Positions 55,680-64,000 of a stretch of 64,000 nt of DNA are shown in pieces (position 1 is the first letter of the stretch; the number at the start of each line of letters is the position of its first letter). The stretch lies in assembly GCF_026016445.1 (NCBI RefSeq), contig NZ_CP096147.1:1958501-2022500 (forward strand), in the 5' to 3' direction. Source of the stretch: Cognatishimia activa. GTDB taxonomy: Bacteria; Pseudomonadota; Alphaproteobacteria; Rhodobacterales; Rhodobacteraceae. The notes below the pieces were generated by a model. The model worked only from the letters and a program-made list of their open reading frames with translations. It did no database searches and was not told the DNA's origin. A program made the position numbers and the translations under genes.

Positions 55680-56813
55680 CTAGTGAAGCAGGCGCTCTGC
55701 CACACCACCTGTGAGATGTGAAAATCGCCCGGCCACCATTGTAGCCTCAATCCGTCGTGTTTCAGGATTTAGGATCACAAGATCCGCTCGAAGACCGCTT
55801 TCCAATCGGCCACGATCTGAAAGTCCAAGAAGCCGCGCAGGCCCTTCTGAAACAAGTTTCCAGGCGGTTTCCAATGGTAGTACTTGATCATCCACCAAAC
55901 GAAAGGCTGCCTGCTTTAGCGCTGGATAGTGATAATCAGATGCCAGCGCATCACAATATCCTGACGCGATGACCTCCGCCGCTGAAACCTTGCCGGAATG
56001 AGATCCTCCCCGCACCACGTTCGGGGCACCCAATATCACCTGACCAGCCCCATCTTTCGCGGCCTTAGCCGTTTCGATCGTTTCAGGGAATTCTGAGAGC
56101 GAGATACCCATATCCTGGAACAGGCCACGTGCTTCGGGCGTGTCGTCGTCGTGACTTCCTAGCAAAACATCCTTTTTAATCAGTCGCTTCGCCAAAGCAG
56201 CCAGAGCACCGGTCACATCCTCTGATCGAGCATGTAGCGCCTTCAAAAGCTCCAAATGCGCCTCCGGACTACGTCCGCTTTTTAATGCCTGCCCTGTGTG
56301 TCTGGGTGGGCGCTTCCCCTTGTTGAGCGCGTCATGCGGCAGGTGATCATTGAAGACCACATAGGGCACGTTGAAAGCGTCAATCAGCTCTTCGAACACA
56401 GAATAGTCGTCTAACAAATGGGTCTCAAACCGCATCTGTATGCGCGTGTCTGTCAACATTTCACAACCGCGATGAGCCTCTAGAAAACGCCGAGCGAACT
56501 CAGGTCCGCGCATACCGCCTTCCCAGCTATAGAATTGAGCCAATGTCGCGGTCGCAATGCCATTGGCGGCGAGCTCCGCATCTGCGGACATTAAGCCCTG
56601 CCCCAAATCTCTCAACGCACCCCGGCGCGGCGCCAGATGTCTCTCAAACCCATCGCCATGAACATCAACCATTGCAGGCAAGATCCAATAACCTGACAGG
56701 TCCACACTTCGGGCATCTATTTCAGCAGCCAAAAGACCATCGGACACCGCAATCGGAGTTGGCTCCAAGCCGTTTGGTCCCAAGACTTCGGCATTTACAA
56801 AGCTGATGCGCAT
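55680..56813 (-). CDS. phnM: Phosphonate metabolism amidohydrolase PhnM
   Basis: A 377-residue amidohydrolase of the PhnM type. In the C-P lyase pathway PhnM releases pyrophosphate from alpha-D-ribose 1-methylphosphonate 5-triphosphate. Metal ligands are His52 and His59 region 'VHGDGFERH', 'FETHLLDDYSVF', 'LLGSHDDDTPEA', and the late Asp in 'ASDYHYP'. 'GAPNVVRGGSHSGKVSA' is the family signature. Full length, but no other phn gene is next to it. A second PhnM begins at 63262, so one may have a different substrate. Confidence 0.88.
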   Translation of the reverse strand: MRISFVNAEVLGPNGLEPTPIAVSDGLLAAEIDARSVDLSGYWILPAMVDVHGDGFERHLAPRRGALRDLGQGLMSADAELAANGIATATLAQFYSWEGGMRGPEFARRFLEAHRGCEMLTDTRIQMRFETHLLDDYSVFEELIDAFNVPYVVFNDHLPHDALNKGKRPPRHTGQALKSGRSPEAHLELLKALHARSEDVTGALAALAKRLIKKDVLLGSHDDDTPEARGLFQDMGISLSEFPETIETAKAAKDGAGQVILGAPNVVRGGSHSGKVSAAEVIASGYCDALASDYHYPALKQAAFRLVDDQVLPLETAWKLVSEGPARLLGLSDRGRLESGLRADLVILNPETRRIEATMVAGRFSHLTGGVAERLLH

Positions 56814-56897
56814 AAACAGTTCTTCTCGTTAGCTCGTGCTGCCAAAGGACATCAACACGCCTTCAAATATGAGTGGCTCCCAATGGGAGCCGTTTAG

Positions 56898-57128
56898 TGG
56901 TGGACCCATGTAAGAATACCCCGTCCATGGATCAGTCTTATTGATTTTGTTGAGAGACTCCAACACCCGGAAGCAAAAGGCGGTGATTTTGGATATTCAC
57001 TGAGCGCGTTAAACCAGATCATGTCTACCGAAGGCGGCAGGTACGGAATTCTACACAGGATGCCCAATATGGATGAGTTAAGTTTCACCTCTAAACCCAA
57101 GCTTTGGGATCAAGGCTTTTGGACTTAA
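56898..57128 (+). pseudogene. Open fragment, possible gene remnant
   Basis: Between a TAG at 56895 and a TAA at 57126 there is an open frame of 76 codons with protein-like sequence ('RPWISLIDFVERLQHPEAKGG' in part, 'EGGRYGILHRMPNMDELSF', ending 'KLWDQGFWT') but no start codon until Met at 57021. It may be the C-terminal remnant of a lost gene. No family recognised. The rest of the 56814-57203 gap shows no gene. Confidence 0.3.
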
Positions 57129-57203
57129 ACGACAACCGGCGGCGACAAATCGCAACGGTTTCGCAGAATCCTTCTCAATTTGGGAACGCCTCATCAGGCT
57201 CTC

Positions 57204-57977
57204 TTACACTGAGAGTTTACGTCTTTTTGCGGCTCGTTCTTCGCGGCGCGCTTGCTCCTGACCGTTACGGAAACTTTGTTCAACGAAGTCCATGTGAGCC
57301 CGCGCGGCTGCGTCTGCAGCGGCTCCATCGCCCAATATAATGGCCTCCACCATATCTTTGTGCTGTTGAAGCAGCGCCTCTCCAGTGCCATCCATAGTGC
57401 GCAGATATCGGCGGTTATAAAATACACCTTGCCGCGTCAGATCATAGACCGATGCCATCATGTGCATGAGAGTCGTATTCTGGCTCGCATCTACAATAGC
57501 TGTGTGTAGTCGGATATCAGCTTCCTGGGACGCTTCCATGTCGTCATCTTCCCAAGCCTTTTGCATCTGATTGATAATATCAGAAAGACGCTCCTTGTCA
57601 GACTTAGTTGCGCGTTCCGCCGCAAGTCGCGCAGCAAAAGCCTCCTGCTCGCGTCGATACTCCAGATAGTCATAAAAGGCATCACCATGACGGGCATATA
57701 GCGAAAGCAAAGCAGGAGACATTGCACGCCCTGTCAGCGTCGAGACAAACGTACCCTCCCCGTGCCGGACGGTCACAAGACCGTTACCTTCGAGTTCTTG
57801 CAGCGCTTCTCGGATTTTCGGACGCGACACGCCCATGGCTTCAGCAAGCTCTCTTTCTGATGGTAGTTTACGCCCCTCTTTCAGGATGCCATCAACGATC
57901 ATCGACTCGATTTGATCAACCACTGCGTCTGAAATTGATTCGTGACCGACAGGTTCAAATGGGCTTTTTTCCGACAT
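57204..57977 (-). CDS. GntR-family regulator, FadR (FCD) subfamily
   Basis: A 257-residue regulator. The winged helix-turn-helix is 'LPSERELAEAMGVSRPKIREAL' and 'ELEGNGLVTVRHGEGTFV'; the FCD ligand domain follows with 'YDYLEYRREQEAFAARLAAERA' and a metal-binding-type His pattern ('DIRLHTAIVDAS', 'QQHKDMVEAI'), typical of regulators that sense carboxylic acids. It is divergent from a TRAP transporter and probably represses it and itself through the palindromes at 58014-58237. Confidence 0.93.
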   Translation of the reverse strand: MSEKSPFEPVGHESISDAVVDQIESMIVDGILKEGRKLPSERELAEAMGVSRPKIREALQELEGNGLVTVRHGEGTFVSTLTGRAMSPALLSLYARHGDAFYDYLEYRREQEAFAARLAAERATKSDKERLSDIINQMQKAWEDDDMEASQEADIRLHTAIVDASQNTTLMHMMASVYDLTRQGVFYNRRYLRTMDGTGEALLQQHKDMVEAIILGDGAAADAAARAHMDFVEQSFRNGQEQARREERAAKRRKLSV

Positions 57978-58013
57978 GATCCGTTGTCCTGAGCGCTTAG
58001 GTGAATTTTAAGT

Positions 58014-58237
58014 TGTAAAATTAGTTTACCACTAGAAGTCATTTATTCAAGCTGCAAATACCCAAAAATACGGATAAGAACAGAACCCATAAGCCATTGA
58101 AATGCATAATTAACAGAAATTCACATCAGAAATAAGTGGTTTCTTTGTATTTTCAACACCCGCTCAAATCCGAACGATAACGACCATCAGTGGTAAATTA
58201 ATTTGTTGACTGAATCCTGAGGTAAACATTATTTACC
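58014..58237. promoter_or_regulatory. FadR-type operators and TRAP promoter
   Basis: Palindrome GGTAAA-CATTA-TTTACC at 58221-58237 and near-copy TGTAAA-ATTAG-TTTACC at 58014-58030; a half site GGTAAA is at 58192-58197. A possible promoter for the TRAP genes is TTGACT (58206-58211), 17 bp, TTATTT (58229-58234), whose -10 overlaps the first palindrome. The other palindrome lies 37 bp before the regulator's start. This is the expected layout for repression and autoregulation. Confidence 0.78.
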
Positions 58238-58283
58238 AATTTGAGCCGTTAGCTCGGATATTTCGATCGTTGGAGGAGATACG

Positions 58284-59336
58284 ATGAAAAAGACCCTTAC
58301 TTCCCTGGCCGTCGCCGCAACGCTGGTTGCCGCGCAGGGCGCTACCGCTGCCGACAAAATCCTTTTGAAAACCCCAATTGCGTTTTCGACGTCTTTGCCA
58401 GGTCTGGGTTCCCCAATCCCACGCGTTGCTGAACAACTGGACCTGATGTCCGGTGGCACGCTGAAAATGAAAGTTTATGAGCCAGGCAAACTGGTTCCGC
58501 CATTTGAAATTCTAGACGCAGTGTCTTCCGGCAAAATCAATTCCGGCTACACAACAGCGGGTTACTGGGCGGGTAAAATCCCAGCGGCACCTCTGTTCTC
58601 TGCAGTTCCGTTTGGTCCTGAAGCCGGTGAATACATGGCGTGGCTCTACTACGGCAACGGCATGAACCTCTATCAGGAGATGTACGACCAAGCGGGCTTC
58701 AACGTGAAAGTTCTGCCATGTGCTGTGATCGCACCTGAGACTTCCGGTTGGTTCGCAAATGAAATCAACAGCCCAGAAGACCTTGATGGCCTGAAAATGC
58801 GCTTCTTCGGTCTGGGTGGTAAAGTCATGCAGAAACTGGGTGTTGCAACATCCCTGTTGCCAGGCGGCGAAATCTTCCCTGCGCTGGAAAAAGGTGCGAT
58901 TGATGCGACCGAATTCTCCATGCCTGCGATCGACGCGCGTCTTGGCTTCCACAAGCTGGTGAAGTTCAACTACTTCCCAGGCTGGCACCAGCAAGCGACC
59001 GTATTTGAGCTCCTGGTCAACAAAGACGTCTGGAACGAAGCCTCTGACCAGCACAAAGCCATCATCGAAAACGCATGTAAAGCCTCCATGGCGGACAGCT
59101 TTGCGGAAGGCGAAGCCATCCAGCACGCGGCTCTGATCGATAACGTTGAGAACAACGGCGTATCCATCAAGACTTGGAACGACGAGATGCTGTCCACCTT
59201 CCGCACCACTTGGGAAGAAGTGGCCGCAGAAGAAGCTGGCAATGATGAGTTCTTCGCAAAGGTTCTCGCGGATCTGACAGACTTCCGTGACGGCTATGCG
59301 GTCTGGAAAGAAAACGCATTCCTCCCTCGCAAGTAA
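58284..59336 (+). CDS. TRAP transporter solute-binding protein (DctP family)
   Basis: A 350-residue periplasmic protein. The signal peptide is 'LTSLAVAATLVAAQGATAA' with cleavage after residue 23. 'DLDGLKMRFFGLGGKVMQKLGV' carries the conserved Arg that binds the carboxylate of the substrate, and 'PGGEIFPALEKGAIDATEF' is a DctP signature. It resembles the FcbT1/TakP type that binds 2-oxo acids or aromatic acids; the ligand is not certain. The ATG follows GGAGGAGATACG. A terminator separates it from the membrane subunit. Confidence 0.94.
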   Translation: MKKTLTSLAVAATLVAAQGATAADKILLKTPIAFSTSLPGLGSPIPRVAEQLDLMSGGTLKMKVYEPGKLVPPFEILDAVSSGKINSGYTTAGYWAGKIPAAPLFSAVPFGPEAGEYMAWLYYGNGMNLYQEMYDQAGFNVKVLPCAVIAPETSGWFANEINSPEDLDGLKMRFFGLGGKVMQKLGVATSLLPGGEIFPALEKGAIDATEFSMPAIDARLGFHKLVKFNYFPGWHQQATVFELLVNKDVWNEASDQHKAIIENACKASMADSFAEGEAIQHAALIDNVENNGVSIKTWNDEMLSTFRTTWEEVAAEEAGNDEFFAKVLADLTDFRDGYAVWKENAFLPRK

Positions 59337-59355
59337 TCTACACTTGCATCCCTGT

Positions 59356-59386
59356 TGGGGCGACCTCCCTTAGTCGCCCCATTTTT
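59356..59386 (+). terminator. Terminator between TRAP binding protein and permease
   Basis: GGGGCGAC pairs with GTCGCCCC over CTCCCTTA, followed by ATTTTTC. It probably makes binding protein mRNA more abundant than permease mRNA. Confidence 0.88.
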
Positions 59387-59439
59387 CTAACTGATTTTTA
59401 GCGAAAACAATGGGCCCATGGCCCCTGGAGGAGGAAGCT

Positions 59440-61506
59440 ATGGCCACTCTGAACGCGCCCGAAACCGATCCAATCGACGTCTACGAGCACATTCTTGAAC
59501 AAGAAGAGCGTGACACTCAGGCGGTTGCAGTCGGCATCGACACAATGGTCAAAGGTGTCGGCAGTGTTGTGATGTGGGCCAATGTGCTGCTGATCGCTGC
59601 CATCGTTTCACAGGTTACGCTTCGCTACCTGTTTGATCTGAACTTCCCCAAGCTCGACGAAATCCAATGGCATTTCTATGGGCTCGTCACTATGGTCGGA
59701 ATCTCTTATGCGCTGGTGACAGATAGCCACGTCCGCGTCGACCTGTTGCATATGCAGTTGAGCGCCCGTGCACGCCGCGTGATCGAGATCATCGGCATTT
59801 TGGCGCTTCTGGTGCCTTTCATCTATCTGATGGTCGATCAGGGCTATGATTATTTCTACGAAAGCTGGCGCGTGAATGAACGCTCTGACAGCCCAACCGG
59901 CCTGCCTGCACGCTGGGCGTTAAAAGCGGTTATTCCAGTGAGCTTTGCTCTGCTCGGCTTCGCTGCACTTGCCCGCCTGATCCATGATGTACACGCTCTC
60001 TACGTGAACTATGAAGATGAGCGCGAAGGCAAAGGCCTGCGCCTGATCCTCTGGGCTGTGATCGGATTTGGTCTTGTTGCAACTGCGCTGACATTCCTTG
60101 TTGAAACCACTGAAGAAAAACTCGTCATCGCGATGTTCCTGACTTTCATCGCGCTTCTGTTCACGGGTTTCCCGGTCGCTTGGACATTGGCTGGCGTGGG
60201 TGTCGCCTATTGCGGTATCGCCTTCCTCTTTGACAACGGCATGATGAACTGGACAGGGCTGGAAGAGACCCTGACCGGGCTGGATTATCTGACCCTCGGT
60301 GCTGTGGTGAACCGTGTCTACGCCACCATGTCAAACGCCGTGCTTGTTGCCCTGCCGATGTTCATCTTCATGGGGTTGATGCTCGATGAAAGTGGCGTTG
60401 CAGAACGCCTGATGACTTCCATGCAGCGTCTGTTTGGTACCGTGCGCGGTGGCCTTGCAATCACGGTGACCATGATCGGTATCATCCTTGCGGCCTCCAC
60501 CGGCATCATCGGTGCCTCCGTTGTGCTGCTGGGTGTTCTGTCTCTGCCATCCATGATGGAGCAGAAGTATAATCCGTCCCTGGCAGCAGGCGTGGTGTCC
60601 GCATCCGGTACTTTGGGCATTCTGATCCCGCCATCGATCATGTTGGTGATCATGGCTGATCAGATGGCGCTCTCCGTTGGCGATCTGTTTATGGCTGCTG
60701 TCTTCCCTGGCATCATCATCGGTGGCCTGTATCTGACCTACATCTTCATCATCGCGCTGGTGAAACGAGATGTGGCTCCAGTGCCAGAAGGTGCGACGCG
60801 TCCGGATTGGGCAGCAGTCAAAGACGTATTGATCGCTGTACTCCCAACCTTGGGTCTGATCCTCGCTGTGCTGGGGTCGATCTTTGCAGGTCTGACCACG
60901 CCAACAGAAGCGTCCGGCATCGGTGCCTTCGGCGCAACATTGCTGGCGCTTGGCTACCGCAAACTGACCCTGCGCAAGCTGGTGAACGTGCTGAAGTCCA
61001 CCTTCAACACAACCGCCTATATCTTCGCGATCTTCCTTGGCGCGACGGTCTTCTCTTATGTGTTGCGTGAACTTGGCGGGGACGAACTCATCGAAGCCAT
61101 GATCCACGGCACAGGCCTCGGACCAAATGGCACGGTCATTGCGATCCTCTTCATCGTCTTCCTGCTCGGCTTTGTGCTGGACTGGATTGAGATCACCCTG
61201 ATCGTATTGCCGCTGATGCGCCCAATCGTGAATGGTCTGGGTCTCGATATCCCCGGCTTTGACGCGATCGATGAACCATCCTTGGTCTGGTTTGTGATCC
61301 TTGTCGCGGTGACACTGCAGACAAGCTTCCTGACACCGCCCGTGGGATTTGCACTCTTCTACCTCAAAGGCGTGTGCCCTCCAGAGATCAAGCTGATGGA
61401 CATCTACAAAGGCATCATCCCATTTGTGCTGTTGCAGTTGACCGGTCTGGCCCTTGTGTTCCTCTGGCCCGCCTTGGCGACTTGGCTGCCATCCGTGGCC
61501 TATTAA
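59440..61506 (+). CDS. TRAP transporter fused permease (DctQM)
   Basis: A 688-residue membrane protein joining the small DctQ subunit (about residues 40-205; four helices, 'VTLRYLFDLNFPKLDEIQWHFYGLV') to the large DctM subunit (about residues 225-685, with 'FTGFPVAWTLAGVGVAY', 'ASTGIIGASVVLLGVLSLP', 'LGILIPPSIMLVI' and 'TPTEASGIGAFGA'). It drives Na+-linked uptake of an organic acid. I chose the ATG at 59440 with GGAGGAGGAAGC upstream; the frame is open 10 codons earlier. Confidence 0.94.
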   Translation: MATLNAPETDPIDVYEHILEQEERDTQAVAVGIDTMVKGVGSVVMWANVLLIAAIVSQVTLRYLFDLNFPKLDEIQWHFYGLVTMVGISYALVTDSHVRVDLLHMQLSARARRVIEIIGILALLVPFIYLMVDQGYDYFYESWRVNERSDSPTGLPARWALKAVIPVSFALLGFAALARLIHDVHALYVNYEDEREGKGLRLILWAVIGFGLVATALTFLVETTEEKLVIAMFLTFIALLFTGFPVAWTLAGVGVAYCGIAFLFDNGMMNWTGLEETLTGLDYLTLGAVVNRVYATMSNAVLVALPMFIFMGLMLDESGVAERLMTSMQRLFGTVRGGLAITVTMIGIILAASTGIIGASVVLLGVLSLPSMMEQKYNPSLAAGVVSASGTLGILIPPSIMLVIMADQMALSVGDLFMAAVFPGIIIGGLYLTYIFIIALVKRDVAPVPEGATRPDWAAVKDVLIAVLPTLGLILAVLGSIFAGLTTPTEASGIGAFGATLLALGYRKLTLRKLVNVLKSTFNTTAYIFAIFLGATVFSYVLRELGGDELIEAMIHGTGLGPNGTVIAILFIVFLLGFVLDWIEITLIVLPLMRPIVNGLGLDIPGFDAIDEPSLVWFVILVAVTLQTSFLTPPVGFALFYLKGVCPPEIKLMDIYKGIIPFVLLQLTGLALVFLWPALATWLPSVAY

Positions 61507-61517
61507 TTCATCACTGT

Positions 61518-61549
61518 GACTAGGCCTGCCCGAAGTGGTGGGCCTAGTC
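61518..61549. terminator. Hairpin after the TRAP permease
   Basis: GACTAGGCC pairs with GGCCTAGTC across 14 nt, followed by CCTTAAATA. Probable terminator without a clear T-run. Confidence 0.5.
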
Positions 61550-61737
61550 CCTTAAATACGTGGCAATAGGAACTGCTATCCAAAGCTGCATTGAATTTCG
61601 ATAAGTTACTTTAGGTTACGGTAATCGCTGCGCTGCTATGCGCACCGGTGCACAGACGCGTTAAGGCCTATGAACTTTCAATGAGCCTCCCCATCTGAAC
61701 TGGTCCACCGCTATGTTTAGGAAACGGAGGACCAAGA

Positions 61738-62016
61738 ATGACAAACAAGCGACCGAAGCCCGAGGAGATTGTCTCGAAGTTACGGCAGGTTGAAGTTCTG
61801 ATGGGGCAAGGCATGCCTCGTCTGGATGCGATCAGACAGATTGGCGTTGTTGAACAGACCTGTTACCGCTGGCGCAAGCAATACGGTGGAATGGGCGTGG
61901 ATCAGTTGAAGGAACTGAAGCGACTACAGAAGGAGAACGATCGGCTGAGACGAGCAGTGTCGGACCTGACGCTCGACAAGTTGATCCTCACGGAAGCAGC
62001 AAAGGGAAACTTCTGA
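61738..62016 (+). CDS. IS3-family transposase OrfA
   Basis: A 92-residue DNA-binding protein: 'PEEIVSKLRQVEVLMGQGMPRLDAIRQIGVVEQTCYRWRKQYGG' (helix-turn-helix, here in part) and a leucine-zipper-like 'LKELKRLQKENDRLRRAVSDLTLDKLIL'. It recognises the ends of the element and is normally joined to OrfB by a -1 frameshift; AAAGGGAAAC at 62001-62010 is a possible slip site. The ATG at 61738 has CGGAGG upstream. It seems intact. Confidence 0.92.
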   Translation: MTNKRPKPEEIVSKLRQVEVLMGQGMPRLDAIRQIGVVEQTCYRWRKQYGGMGVDQLKELKRLQKENDRLRRAVSDLTLDKLILTEAAKGNF

Positions 62017-62906
62017 GCCCCGCTCGCCGTCGTGCCTGCATCGAACATGTGCGCCGCCAGTGCAAAGTATCTGAGCGCAGGGCCTGCCGTGTGCTGGGAC
62101 AACATCGCTCGACACAGAGGCACGTCCCGAGGGGTCGTGCTGATGAAGAGCAGTTGGTTGCGGATATGATTGAACTGACCAGGCAATATGGTCGATATGG
62201 CTACCGTCGGATTGCGGCTTTGCTGAGGGAGGCGGGTTGGTCAGTCAGCGATGGGCGCATCGAACGACTATGGCGACGAGAGGGGCTAAAGGTTCCGCAT
62301 AAGCAACCAAAGAAGGGGCGGCTCTGGCGGAATGATGGATCATGCGTGCGGCTGCGACCAGAGTATCGCAATCACGTCTGGTCCTATGACTTCGTTCACT
62401 GCCGGACAGATGACGGCAAGGTCTTCCGGACGCTGAACATCATTGATGAGCACAGCCGGCAATGCTTGGCGATCAAGGTAAAGCGGAAGTTGAACGTCTG
62501 TAGACGTGATTGATGCACTGACAGATCTGTTCATCATGCGCGGGGCGCCTGCCTTCATACGCTCAGACAATGGCCCTGAGTTCGTGGCTCAAGCTGTCCG
62601 GGACTGGATCGCGGCCGTGGGCTCCAAGACCGCCTATATCGAGCCTGGCTCACCCTGGGAGAACGGATACTGCGAAAGCTTCAATGGCCGGTTCCGGGAC
62701 GAACTGCTCAACGGGGAGATTTTCTATACCCTGCGGGAAGCCCAAATCCTGATCGAAGAATGGAACCTCTCGGGACATTGCGATGCAATGCCCTGCCAGT
62801 CAGTGGAAAACACTACAACACAAAACGACCACACAGTGCATTGGGCTACCGCCCACCGGCACCAGAGGCCATCATCCCGATGGAAAGCAGGCCAATCATG
62901 CACTAA
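62013..62906 (+). pseudogene. IS3-family transposase OrfB, disrupted
   Basis: The integrase-like DDE domain is recognisable but in three reading frames. The first part holds 'WSYDFVHCRTDDGK' with the first Asp. An extra base near 62496 shifts the frame before '[10 protein letters not shown]'. The second part holds 'RSDNGPEF' (second Asp) and '[11 protein letters not shown]' (Glu). Near 62764-62806 about 43 bases are inserted compared with the family, after which the usual end '[16 protein letters not shown]' appears in the third frame. The transposase cannot be made as one protein. Confidence 0.88.
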
Positions 62907-62940
62907 CAATCAACTTGGACCAGTCAGATGAGGCTGCTCA

Positions 62941-63261
62941 TCATTACGCGGGGCTAATGCCTTGATAGCGGCCATTGGCTTTCAAACCATTGGGGTAACT
63001 TTGAATTAACGAGATCGTGCGCATTTACCGTCGCGCAATGAGACTCGGCAATTGTCCGCATTAGATAAAGTTAGTGATCACGAAGCCTCAGGCATTCTGC
63101 ACAATTTGATCATTTCAAATTTAGTCACGAAATCACTTCCATCTCTATTCTTCCCTGACCAAACCAAAACTACCTTAGGGTAACTTCATCTAATGTGACC
63201 TAGTTCGTTTATCGTACTGCTAGTTCGCGGCGAGCTGATGGCGCCAACACGACGTAAACGC
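62941..63261. other. Spacer between the IS element and the second phnM
   Basis: About 320 bp, AT-richer in its second half. No coding frame, hairpin terminator or RNA gene was recognised. It is the 3' flank of the leftward phnM. Confidence 0.4.
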
Positions 63262-64000
63262 TCACCCTATCGGGTTGCCGCAGCTCCAAACGCCACGAAC
63301 GATAGGCAGCCCCTTCTGAACTCGAATGCGCAAAATGTCTCCTCGTAGACCGACGCTAAGACTTCCGCGATCAGCTAGGTTCGCAGCTCTTGCAGGATTG
63401 GCAGTCACAGCCGCAAGCGCGCGTGGCAGGTCATTCCAAATCTCAGCCAGTTTGAATGCTGACAACAACAGCGCTGAAGGCACATAGTCAGAAGAGACGA
63501 TGTCCAGAAGATCGTGTTTGGCGAGCTCTTCAGCGGCAACGTTGCCGGAATGCGATCCCCCGCGGATGAGGTTAGGCGCACCCATCATTACCGCAATGCC
63601 TTGTTCGCGACAGGCGGCAGCGGCTTCAAGCGTGGTGGGGAATTCGGCAAAGCTTACGCCGTTTGCCATTGAGGTGATAACCTGATCGCGCGTCGTGTCG
63701 TCATGGCTTGCGAGAACCGCGCCAAGTCGCTTTGCCTCAGCAACGGCCCCTTTTTCGTGCTTTTCCCCGAAGCGTTTTTGCAGGCCTAAGAGGTTTTCTA
63801 CGTGCTCTTCGAATTCTGCGTCATTCATACCGCGTTTTTTTGCAACATATGTTTTCAACGCCGTTAAATCACGGAATTGCCGTTGGCCCGGCGTGTGATC
63901 CATCAGGCTGACAATGCCGATCCGATCATCAGGTGAGAAAGCTGCGAGTTCATCAAGCAAGGTCTCTGAACAGATTTCTGCCCGCAGGTGCAGAAAGTGA
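63262..64000 (-). CDS. phnM: PhnM-type amidohydrolase, C-terminal part (partial)
   Basis: The frame is open to the right edge of the window, so the N-terminus lies outside; about 245 C-terminal residues are visible. 'HFLHLRAEIC' and 'SLMDHTPGQRQF' hold metal-binding-type His residues, 'LASHDDTTRD', 'MMGAPNLIRGGSHSGN' and 'SSDYVPSALL' are the PhnM signature, more canonical than in the copy at 55680. Such genes normally lie at the end of a C-P lyase operon (phnG-L), which would be just to the right of this window, not seen here. Confidence 0.9.
   Translation of the reverse strand, partial: HFLHLRAEICSETLLDELAAFSPDDRIGIVSLMDHTPGQRQFRDLTALKTYVAKKRGMNDAEFEEHVENLLGLQKRFGEKHEKGAVAEAKRLGAVLASHDDTTRDQVITSMANGVSFAEFPTTLEAAAACREQGIAVMMGAPNLIRGGSHSGNVAAEELAKHDLLDIVSSDYVPSALLLSAFKLAEIWNDLPRALAAVTANPARAANLADRGSLSVGLRGDILRIRVQKGLPIVRGVWSCGNPIG

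Larger units (their letters stand above)
61682..62940 (+). mobile_element. IS3-family insertion sequence, decayed
   Basis: An element of about 1.26 kb with orfA and a broken orfB. The ends are imperfect inverted repeats: the left end at 61681-61707 and the complement of the right end at 62917-62942 share ATGAGC, then ATCTGA, then CTGGTCCA. The family fits IS3, close to the IS407 group by protein. No clear target duplication can be seen. It lies between the TRAP operon and the end of the second phnM gene, and orfB carries two disruptions, so it is probably inactive. Confidence 0.85.

Noticed and set aside
56894..57100. Leftward 68-codon frame downstream of the FadR-type gene
   Set aside because: No ribosome binding site, and the opposite strand is also open over the same stretch with a more protein-like sequence.
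61670..62950. Target-site duplication of the IS element
   Set aside because: The bases next to both ends contain TCA-like triplets but no exact direct repeat in register with the inverted repeats could be fixed.

Overview
The window is chromosomal DNA of a marine alphaproteobacterium of the Roseobacter group (Rhodobacteraceae). The evidence is gene content and order: a divergent xseA/purD pair, the hflK-hflC-DUF2065 and degP cluster, the proC / YbjN / UbiK / lgt neighbourhood, a divergent lrp/trxB pair, phosphatidylcholine synthase, a bifunctional Sat/CysC enzyme, DUF1150 next to Hsp20, and a Tad pilus locus of the Rhodobacterales type. GC content looks moderate by eye (not computed). Two regions are clearly AT-richer and look acquired: about 4.9-5.65 kb and about 41.4-43.6 kb. 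No tRNA, rRNA or CRISPR array was found.

Layout. 0-13 kb is housekeeping: purine synthesis (purD), a ferredoxin with a coupled exported protein, envelope protein quality control (degP, hflK, hflC), gor, rpiA, a glutathione transferase coupled to L-serine dehydratase, and a lytic transglycosylase. 13.6-25.8 kb is a co-directional Tad pilus locus: two Flp-like pilins, cpaB, cpaC, an OmpA-type lipoprotein, cpaE, cpaF, tadB, tadC, tadD, a second TPR lipoprotein, a prepilin peptidase and an AAA ATPase. It has no recognisable TadE/F/G, and four hairpin terminator-like structures are spread through its first part. 25.9-41.4 kb is mixed core: pcs, a Gre-like protein, ogt, a LysE exporter, ileS, a truncated haemoglobin, the coupled ycjX-GNAT-ycjF operon, truA, tdk, a 2-hydroxyacid dehydrogenase, csaA, proC and YbjN.

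41.4-43.6 kb holds a two-gene operon of exported proteins inserted between YbjN and ubiK. 43.6-55.6 kb continues the core: lgt, an NDUFAF7-like methyltransferase, the multicopper-oxidase-like PgeF/YfiH, a TetR-controlled quinone-reductase-like gene, lrp, trxB coupled to a RES-domain gene, a sat/cysC gene carrying an N-terminal MarR-like domain, DUF1150, hsp20, purE and purK. 55.7-64 kb is catabolic and mobile: a complete phnM, a FadR-type regulator divergent from a TRAP transporter (solute-binding protein plus fused DctQM), a decayed IS3-family element, and part of a second phnM that runs off the window.

The points most worth following are the MarR-Sat-CysC fusion with a perfect 16-bp palindrome just upstream, the acquired two-gene exported operon, the trxB-RES coupling, the 47-codon gene behind a long leader stem-loop, and the well-defined operator clusters in front of the TetR and FadR-type regulators. 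Nothing here is a clear-cut new multi-gene defence or biosynthetic system.
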